From: Nemania diffusa
Taxonomy: Eukaryota; Ascomycota; Sordariomycetes; Xylariales; Xylariaceae
Reading direction: 5' to 3'
Assembly (NCBI GenBank): GCA_038501195.1
Contig: JBBPUQ010000009.1
Span: 2,976,001 to 3,040,000 of the forward strand
Length of the DNA: 64,000 bases
Positions 56,130 through 64,000 of the stretch are shown piece by piece; the stretch's first letter is position 1; each line of letters begins with the position of its first letter. Position numbers and translations under genes: made by a program. Under the pieces are notes generated by a model that was not told where the DNA came from, made no database searches, and saw only the letters and a list, made by a program, of their open reading frames with translations.

Positions 56130-57019
56130 ACTCGGATCTATGGAGGACCGGATGTATAGAACATGCATAGTCTGGCGTTAAGGTGTCATAAAAGGCGGCC
56201 ATGGTTTCAATGCGGTATATCCGATATGTTACATATATATGCTTGCTTCGCAATAAACGGTATCGCGTCACACGACATGATGATATCAAATTTCAATTAT
56301 ATACTGCCTGCCTCCGGGATGCTCTTCCATCTCTCCAATATTTCAACTCAACATAGTTTGGCTACTCGGCCGCATGTTCTCGAGCCTTTCACTTAGCAAG
56401 GCTCGTAGAGACGGAGGTTTATTACTAGTGGTAGGAGTGAATTGTCACATATAAGGCTAAACCGACTCCGAAGGGGTTAGCTAACAATATGCGGCTCCAA
56501 TGCATGCAACTACGTGACCCAAACTCTCATTTGCTTTTCAATGGAGATTGCCGATTGCTGAACCGAAGATGGTCGCCCCTCTCCTTGGCCGGACCGCGCA
56601 TTCAGCCAAAATCGCCGAATCTGTAGAAAACGGGATTACGTACCCTTCCGTGGACTAATCGTAGGTGTGTAAATGAAAGCAAACATTCTATTCGTCGCAT
56701 TTGGATTTTGTTTTCTATTACTTGAGTCTTCTTAAATCAAAGACCTCGCAAGACCCCAGGACGACACGCGGCCCCTGATACTCATTACTCGGAGCGCCGC
56801 GGAAAGCACTTCGCTTTTTATTTTGATGGTCTTCACTCTCTCGCTGTTCAGTAGCCGTGTTGACAATGTAACGTGGGATAAAGAAGATGCGTAGCGGAGA
56901 CGTGTTGGGGGGAGAGTGGACGATGAGTATAATATGGTTGTATATCCCATGAGTGGTGTTTCTTCAAAACGACTGCTTGTGTTGGACTTGACTACGTAGT
57001 CAAAAATCCTCTAGGAATC
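56130..57019. promoter_or_regulatory. Intergenic, tyrosinase promoter with 16-base palindrome
   Basis: KRE33 3' flank followed by the tyrosinase promoter. A perfect palindrome TTGACTACGTAGTCAA lies at 56988-57003, 16 bases before the start codon. No gene is seen; the frame at 56732-56950 is not supported. Confidence 0.45.
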
Positions 57020-58411
57020 ATGATTGCGCCACTCCTCCTCGCCTTGGGCGTCTTGCCGCTTGCATTGTCCGAAGTCAGTCAAGCCCCTTACGAGAGGAAG
57101 AACGCGCCGTGTACCACCAAGTCTGTCCGCAAATCATGGTAGGTGGTATTCATTCATCAAAATGCCACCGCAAAGCTGACGTGAAGAGTGCAGGAACAAC
57201 TTAACTGCAACGGAGAAGCAGGACTATCTCGATGCAGACCTGTGTCTTATGTCTCTTCCTCCCAAGGCGGGAATTGAGGGAGCCGAATCTCGATGGGACG
57301 AGCTACAGTACGCGCACGCAGCACAAGCGCGCTACATCCACGGCGTGGTGCGTATAAGCTTGATATATCTACCGCCACAGTTTTTAATCTGACTAATCCC
57401 ACGTAGGGCGCCTTCCTGCCCTTCCACCGATACTTCGTCACCGTGCACGACCACCTCTTGAGGGCCGAATGCAACTACACCGGGCCCCTGCCGTAAGAAG
57501 GCGAGAAACCCACATGGTGACGAATGGGAGCTGATCATGTCAGATATTGGGACGAGCCTTTCGACGTCGGCAACATCAGCGCATCCTCGCTCTTCAACGG
57601 GGAGCCGAGCTTCGGCGGCAACGGCACCGGGCCCAACAACTGCATCGCCGATGGCCCCTTCGCCAACGTCACGCTCCGCATCAGCGAGAACCTGACCACG
57701 ACTGAATACTGCATCTCGAGATTCCTCAACGACCGCGCGCTCGCTGGAGGCGCTAGGCCTATCATCGACAACTGCCTGCAGCAAGCGAACTACACGGGCA
57801 TCTGGAAGTGCCTCGAGGGCAGCCCGCACGGCGCCGGACACGGCGGCGTTTCGGGAACCGTACGCACCCCCTTCCCTGCCCAACCCCCTATTCCTTCCAC
57901 AAGACATACCCGTCAGGCAAAGGCCGCGGAATATAAATAGATATAGACATATACTAACCGAGGATCGCGGGCGTAGATGATGAACGTGCAACTCTCGCCA
58001 GGAGACCCCATCTTCTACCTGCACCACGGCTACCTCGACCGCGTGTGGTGGGACTGGCAGTCGCGCAACCTCAGCGCGCGGCTCTTCGAGGTCGCGGGGA
58101 ACAACACGCCGAGCGGCAACGGCGGGTTCGGGTTCCCTCCCGATGGGTTCAACTTCACCGGCCCGCCTCCCTTCGGCGGCGGCAACTTTACGGGGCCGCC
58201 GTTCTTCGGTGGTGGTGGTGGAGGAGGCGGCGGGTTTAACTTCACGACGCCGCCGGTGAATAGGGCGATCGAGGATTACTTCTACGACGGCGGGAACGCG
58301 ACGACGCTGAACCACACGCTGTGGTCTGCGGGCATCGTGGAGAATGTCACGATTGCGGATGTTATGGATGCGGAGGGAGGTTTTGTGTGTGGTGACTACC
58401 AGTTAGAGTAG
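57020..58411 (+). CDS. Secreted tyrosinase-family copper oxidase
   Basis: Five exons (57020-57138, 57194-57347, 57407-57492, 57544-57859, 57977-58411) encode 369 residues; introns are 55, 59, 51 and 117 nt. A signal peptide (MIAPLLLALGVLPLALS) leads to the first copper site (RYIHGVGAFLPFHRYF, VHDHLLRAECNY) and the second (SPHGAGHGG, SPGDPIFYLHHGYLDRVWWD), so all six copper ligands appear present. Several NxT/S glycosylation sites follow. After the core, an unusual insert of repeated FNFTGPP and a Gly9 run (about 285-325) precedes the C-terminal NRAIEDYFYDGG segment. Family members oxidise phenols to quinones, for pigment or for secondary products. It lacks the long C-terminal cap of latent tyrosinases, resembling the short secreted group. 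Confidence 0.93.
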
Positions 58412-60059
58412 ATGATTTAAGTAGGGATGTATATCTACACCAGATGCATACAACTACGAGCTGTTGTGTTGGCTCTCCCATACAATTTACGGATTCACTA
58501 ATGCTATATGTGTCGCTTTCCGTTCCACTGACGGTGCCGCGCCTTAGTAGCTGTGATACGTATTTCTGTTAGCACATCAACTCGATAGCTTTTCCAGAGA
58601 ACGTGAGCTGTCGGCTTTCCGAGGCTGTGTAATAAGCCCAGGTTTTGCACATAGCTCAAGGGGGGAGTTTCCTCTGAAAGTAGTCTTACTCCCATTCTTT
58701 GATGATGAGACTACGTTGAGATTTTTGAGACGATTTCGATGTTTTAGCTAGCCGAGTGAAAAGTTTCCATATCCTTAGTTGCAAGAAGCTCTCAGTGTTG
58801 AAACGCCAAGTGGCTTGCCTTGATGTTTCAGGAACAAGTTGTCATACGCAACAAATATGAGGCGTTTCGAACGTTCTAACAGATAGCCTTGAGACAAAAC
58901 GATACTCTATGGATCCTAGTTACCTTAATAGAATTAATGAAGCTGTAACAGGTAGTCGTCATCGCAGAGAACGTATGGACGTCCAGTCTTCGGCAAATCC
59001 CCTGCTCACTTGGGCCTCTATTGGATCAAAATATACAGGGGACTCGCAATCTCTTCACTCTCAGTTTACACTATGATACTCATGACGAGTGACCACCCAC
59101 AATGACCCTCAGCCTAGATTTGGTCTAAATATAAACGACTCGACGCTGTAGAGTCACCCCTCTGGCCCTGCTATTCAACATCTATAGTACGTTGGATAGA
59201 GACTAGCTAATCTACAAAGCTCGAAGACATTACTCTTGGGTATCCTCGGGTGAAGTTATACGTACGAGATCTGTGCCATAACCCTGTGTCACCAAAGCAG
59301 GCGTCGATGATATGTAGTAAACAAATAACTTGTAGAGCCCATCCTCTACGATACTCAAATGTTTACACAAAGCTCTTCCAAAACATTAAGTGCTCGGAGT
59401 ATGTGAGATGTGATATAAGCCATTACATACGCTATTAATAGATGTAATGCTATCGTTAGAAATGATACATTGCAGTGCCTTTCTAATCACAACAAGTGCA
59501 ATCAACAGATCATCGCATCCCGTCTCTATTAATACCAAGCTGCGAGAGGGATAAGGCTATGCCCAGCCTAAAGCTCAGCAGCCCTACATTGTAATTATGT
59601 ATTTATATATGGCCTCATCTTTTTCCTTCATGTGTAACAACAGCCCGCTATGCTTGTATGTTGGTTGCTGCGCCATCTACCGGGAGGCCGTTGGCCGAAG
59701 ATCAAATTAGGCGTGCGTAGTGAATATCCAACATCAAGACCATGTATTCATAGCATGTAGAAAACGATATTACCATTGGGAATCCGAAGCGGAATAGCGG
59801 GACAGAAGCACGCGTATCTTAACCAATAGGTAGACCAAGATCTTCATTTTATAGCCAATTAGAGTCGAATAGAATACCGCTCCTTCGTTTCGACGCTTTT
59901 CCTTATGGGTATTGTACCATTTATGGTACCAAGTTAGCTGACGTCACGTGGTTGGGGTTGCTGTTGGCATCGTGTTCTACGACGACATCCGAGTTATAGT
60001 GTTTTACATATCTACCATGGCATTGCTTCTTCTCTAGGCAGTTAAGTATACTACCTAAG
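58412..60059. other. Intergenic, 1.65 kb, with CRE/E-box element
   Basis: No gene is seen in the first 1.5 kb. Near the right end, TGACGTCA (59939-59946) overlaps CACGTG (59945-59950), about 110 bases before the next start codon. A GTACCAT-TT-ATGGTAC inverted repeat precedes it at about 59915-59930. Confidence 0.5.
59939..59950. promoter_or_regulatory. Overlapping cAMP-response element and E-box
   Basis: TGACGTCACGTG combines a perfect TGACGTCA (bZIP, ATF/CREB type) with CACGTG (bHLH type), sharing two bases. The position, about 110 bases upstream of ATG 60060, suits a promoter element. Binding is inferred from motif only. Confidence 0.4.
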
Positions 60060-60574
60060 ATGGCACAACAAGGAGGGACTTACAGCCCTCCAGCGAGAGC
60101 GGGTATGGTTTCATCATTCATAGCCACTTTCCGTTTTGTTAGAATCTAATCATAGGTAACAAGTTCAATAGCAGTTTCTGTTCCTGCACGATCAACCTCT
60201 TCCTCGAAGCTTCAAGACCAGGATAGCGGCCCGAAGAATAAAGAAACCCCCGCTATTGAAGGACGTGTAGATGATGCCCGTACGTTTCCTAGCATCATTT
60301 TCTCTACCAATCCCCTTCACATATAGGAGTTAATTCTTTACGCATAGTAGAAACCTCATCTGACCCTCGCCATCAGCCTGATACTCAGAGTGACGACCAA
60401 CAGTGGGCAATTGTACCACGCCCCGGGGACGACAGCGGCGACGGCTCACACAACCAGGAGGCCTCGAGCCATTTTGACATCACGCTCGGCTGGGGGAGGT
60501 ACAAGGTCACGGTATTCAGTTGGGACATGAGTATTAAAAGGCAGGCTAATGATTGCCCACAACGTCATACCTAG
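60060..60574 (+). CDS. Unknown 124-residue spliced protein
   Basis: Three exons (60060-60102, 60175-60279, 60348-60574) join in frame to 124 residues. The first intron (72 nt) starts GTATGG with a CTAAT branch and ends GCAG; the second (68 nt) starts GTACGT and ends CATAG. The product begins MAQQGGTYSPPARA, continues with a Ser/Lys/Asp-rich disordered part (SSSKLQDQDSGPKNKETPAI; DQQWAIVPRPGDD) and ends with a more hydrophobic piece (SHFDITLGWGRYKVTVFSWD). I do not recognise it. Alternative AGs (60158 region) would shift the frame to an early stop, so the chosen acceptor matters. An upstream CRE/E-box lies at the right distance for a promoter. It could be one end of a longer gene. Confidence 0.45.
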
Positions 60575-61827
60575 ACGAAGTAATAAGGGGAGTACAGCAG
60601 ATCTTTACGAGGGGCGGATCTCGGATCTCTCTGGTGAATCATCTTGGGAGGCAAACCTCTTTTCGGCCCGTGGTATAACACACCAACGGACTTGGTACCT
60701 CTTTTATCGCCGTAACTATTCCCCCGAAGTGCTTGTCTAGGGAAGTAGTAATGAGTGTTTCCGCAGCACAAGTACGCATCAAACATACTCTGCTATACAT
60801 GTCACACCAAGCTGCGTCATCACGTAGGACTCTTCAAATCTGAATCTGCTTAACACAGCGATTTCTCTTGCCATGACGATCTTAAACGGCTTTCTCTGGA
60901 CAAACTTTCCAAGAGGAAGATAGGTATGTTCTAGAATATAAGTTGCACCAGAGAAGGCGACATGAGACTACACAAGATGTATATACATCAATCCCTGACT
61001 CCGCGACTAAGTAGATCTTCAAGAAAACGGCCGTACATAATGACAATTACACAATCTTCATCTCCTCACTTTCTACCCCTGAACTCTCTACAAAAGTAAT
61101 CTGACATTTACCAAGAAGAGCAAGCAAGTAAATCTAGGCCACAGCGCCCTCGTTGCTCTACGCTAACACCCAGCATACCCAAATATGAACAAGCATTCTT
61201 TCTCCGGCTCAAAGCTCCCAACGATTTGTATATCTGAAAAGAAGTTCAAAATAGAGGCTCATGCGAGTAGATCCCCTTCGATGTCAGCCTTTGCGAACAC
61301 CGTGCGAATGTAATAAGCCCAGGACTATCCTTAGTAGTACAATTAAGCAACAATGTCACACAGTCTATAGCATGTGACACAATGGAAATTTAGGTGTTAC
61401 ATAGAACCTGACAAGCGAGAAGAAACTACCGTGACCCTGATAAAAGCTAGCCTACATGCTTCCGGCATGCTAGCGTTGGCGTATGCATTCCGTTGTTATC
61501 CAGCCGCCTACTATGATATCGCCATGCAGGTGAACAACCAAACTTCGGTGTGCGAAGAGGCACTCCTATTTCATCACAAACGCCTTATGCTCCTTGATTT
61601 CCCCGTTTATGGTCACGGCTAGCTGTAGATGAGAACTCAGATACGCATCCACGCTGGTGTGTTAACTCTTCTCTCAGCTCTCCTCTTTTCCTTGATTGTG
61701 CTAGTTTCTAGGGAGACCAGTCTCCATATTGCAAGTTGCGCAGGGTCTTGTTTGCCCGAGATATTGACTAAATCAGATACACAGATATACGTATCTAACT
61801 TGGTTGAACCGCCTAGTTCACTGTAGC
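60575..61827. other. Intergenic, 1.25 kb
   Basis: 3' flanks of two convergent genes. The plus-strand frame 61374-61622 has no domain and is not called. Confidence 0.45.
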
Positions 61828-63527
61828 TCAGTCAAGACTCATCCATGCAAATGCCGATAGGGCACCTGTGACGATGAGAATTGTGAGAATACTGGCACCT
61901 GCCTTATCACCAGTGGTGATGGGGGCAAGAGTCGGTAATTCTGTCTTGGCCTGACCAGCATCGGGATTACCCTTTGATGTACCACCCGTTGTGTTGGTCA
62001 ACGGGGGGTCTACACTGGGCAATACTAGGGCGGTTAAAGCACCCAAAACGTTCATCTGTAAACTCGCACTTTGCAAACCATCGTACACGCCGCTCGTCCA
62101 ATGGAAACCGCACATGCGTCCGTTGGCGCCACCTGTACACTGCTTGACACCAGCAGCCGCTGATTTTTTGAGCGTGGGCATCAGTACATCGTATAGATAT
62201 GGTGCCACCTGGATCGAATTGGCCATCCATCGGTGCATGAAGCCTCTGTAGGACATCATGTCCGAATTGCAGGAACCTGGCGCAGGTTCGCAAGAGGGTT
62301 CATAAGCAATGTCATCTGTTGCAAAGAAGACACGCTGAATACCAGCAGCTAGGCCATCTACGCGAGCTTTCCAAGTTGAATTTCCATTGGTCTATTTCGT
62401 CATGTGGGGTTAGCATGCACTGAATACAATTCTTATAGGCAGAACATTACTTGGCATTCCCATGTCTTTTTGTCGGGTTGCTTGACACCAGCACCGTAGA
62501 CAGGCAACTCTATTTTCATAGAGGCAAATTGGAATAGGGACCAAAGAAAACGGTACGTACCACATTGTACATGTATGCACATCCTTGTAACAACATGGCG
62601 GCATTGTAGGAGAACTGAGCTTTGTTGACACCGGTACAATCAGGCAAATGGGCACCATCGTAGACATCAAATTCCTCAGAGACGTAGCCAAGTCTCCATA
62701 TCAAGTCCCAGGTTTTCTCAGCCAGGTCACCATAGGTGTCGTTGGCGGTGTAACGGGCCAGGCGGGCACCCATGTTGAAGTAGCAGGCGTTAGCAACAGC
62801 TATTTATTTTTCGGTCAATTTCAAAGTTCCACGATGGAGGTTGAGAAGGACAGTGCATACTATTGATATAATCGAAACCATTATTGGTGCTGTACACCTG
62901 CCAACGTAAACCCCACTCGCAATTTCCTCCATCTGTGACACGCCTGTCTAGATGCGTCTGCTCGTTAAAGACAGCCTGAGCTAGGGCTAGCCACTGGGGC
63001 TGGTCATCGGCGGGATTGGTGTATCCTGTTTCGGCGGCAAGGAGGGCAGAATAGGCCCAGAAGGCTTGATCGTCATTACCCATCGAGGCAGTCCAGTTGG
63101 GAGGCATGTAGTCGTTGTCGGGGCCGACCTGGAAAAGCAGGGCCGTGGTGATGAGGTCGTCGAATTGCGTGTCTCCCATAGCGCGTCGATAATCTAGAAG
63201 TGCACCCCACATGGCACCACCTTGCCACCAGTAGTAATCGCCATCTGGGGGAGGACCAGGCAGAATGCCTGGAACCCAGCCTGGTTCGTCGCCGTGATAA
63301 AATGTGAGGAGGTCCTGGGCGACAAGAGCGGCGCCCTTCTTGATGGATTCTGTATGGGAGCATGAAGTTAGACACCTTACAATAACATGAAACAAGGGTA
63401 TATGGTCATGGGGAAGACATGTAGATGCACACGAACCTGTATCATCGAGGTCAATCTCGAGAGCACCGAGAGCCCTCCCGGCAAGGAGACCACACGCGGC
63501 CAGCAGTGCTGTCGTTAGCCGCGCCAT
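61828..63527 (-). CDS. GH76 alpha-1,6-mannanase, Dfg5/Dcw1 family, GPI-anchored
   Basis: Four exons (63437-63527, 62861-63349, 62561-62799, 61828-62391) encode 460 residues; introns are 87, 61 and 169 nt. A signal peptide (MARLTTALLAACGLLAGRALG) precedes the GH76 fold: YYWWQGGAMWGALLDYR, the catalytic Asp pair in GNDDQAFWAY (Asp123-Asp124), NCEWGLRWQV, and ANACYFNMGARLARYT. A Thr/Ser-rich stretch and a hydrophobic tail (ASILTILIVTGALSAFAWMS) form a GPI-attachment signal. Dfg5 and Dcw1 act at the plasma membrane and wall, thought to transfer GPI-anchored mannoproteins onto beta-glucan, and at least one is essential in yeast. The family and the active-site pair are clear; which paralogue it matches is not. 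Confidence 0.95.
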
Positions 63528-64000
63528 GATGTTGGTAGTCCGGCGCTTCGATGGGGATTGATAATGGTCTCGATACGCTCGACTGCGAAAGCACAGAAAA
63601 CAACGGAAGATGCTTTATTTGGACAAGGGTATCATAGACATAGGCGAAGCGCAGAGAGGAAAGGTGACAGATGCAATAAAGCCCAAAAGATAGCCGTCGA
63701 TCGCCCGATTAGTGAAATTAAGTAGGGTCAACTGAGTACCCTAAAAATGGAGCGCGATAGGTATACAAAGGGCGGTGGAAACTTGACTGCTGCGTGTTGT
63801 GCTGCGTCGTGTTATGCCCAGTTTTGTTGTGGTATGTTGACCTGTCGGTTCTCGATTCTTGATTCTTGATTCTGGATGTTAATGAGCGTGGCGAACAGAC
63901 AAGGCAGGTAGGCGATACAATGCACCGAAATCAGTCAGGAGAGAGGGTGATCCTAACGCAAGCCAAGGCAAATGAATGAATGAACGACTCAGGTGAGGGA
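63528..64000. promoter_or_regulatory. Upstream region of GH76 gene
   Basis: Promoter side of the mannanase. A short tandem GATTCTT run lies near 63853-63875. No other feature before the window ends. Confidence 0.45.

Noticed and set aside
1..64000. CRISPR arrays, tRNA or rRNA genes
   Set aside because: No spaced direct repeats and no tRNA-like B-box (GGTTCGANTCC) found by eye; the DNA is eukaryotic. A tRNAscan run could still find one.

Overview
The window is nuclear DNA of a filamentous ascomycete (Pezizomycotina, most likely Sordariomycetes). Genes carry short GT-AG introns of about 50-200 nt with CTAAC/CTGAC-like branch sites, intergenic spaces are 0.3-3 kb, and neighbours lie on both strands without operons. 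The family set is typical of such fungi: SWR1 subunit Swc3, Kre33/NAT10, N-myristoyltransferase, Dfg5/Dcw1-type GH76 mannanase, gEgh16-like secreted protein, LaeA-like methyltransferase, pisatin-demethylase-like P450 and tyrosinase. Coordinates of spliced genes come from joining reading frames by hand at splice signals; every join given keeps the frame.

Layout. 0-20 kb: the 3' end of an unknown gene, a Tgl3/4/5-type patatin lipase, an alpha/beta hydrolase, a kelch-BTB protein, a 1-Cys peroxiredoxin and N-myristoyltransferase. 19-32 kb: an ABHD12-like hydrolase diverging from SWC3, a second alpha/beta hydrolase diverging from a TMEM205-like membrane protein, a GC-rich unknown gene and a gEgh16-like secreted protein. 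32-40.4 kb: an accessory-looking block of a small unknown gene, a nine-exon methyltransferase, a P450 and an enoyl-reductase-like MDR enzyme. 41-52 kb: a ZZ/EF-hand membrane protein, an AT-rich gene-poor island, an M50B-like peptidase, a short-chain dehydrogenase, a small protein whose six cysteines are all Cys-Pro, and a 143-bp element with perfect inverted repeats and TA flanks. 52-64 kb: KRE33, a tyrosinase, a small spliced unknown gene and the GH76 mannanase.

How the genes relate. Most are independent housekeeping genes (lipid droplet lipolysis, protein myristoylation, chromatin remodelling, rRNA acetylation, wall assembly). Only 32.6-40.4 kb looks functionally grouped: methyltransferase and P450 share a divergent promoter, and the reductase meets the P450 tail to tail. 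No polyketide, peptide or terpene synthase is visible there.

Most interesting observations: two alpha/beta hydrolase genes with 8- and 9-nt microexons that encode catalytic-site residues; an N-myristoyltransferase whose last four residues are encoded after a 54-nt intron; the duplicated Cys-Pro/His-Pro repeat protein; the MITE-like element; and a three-exon 124-residue gene that no single reading frame reveals.
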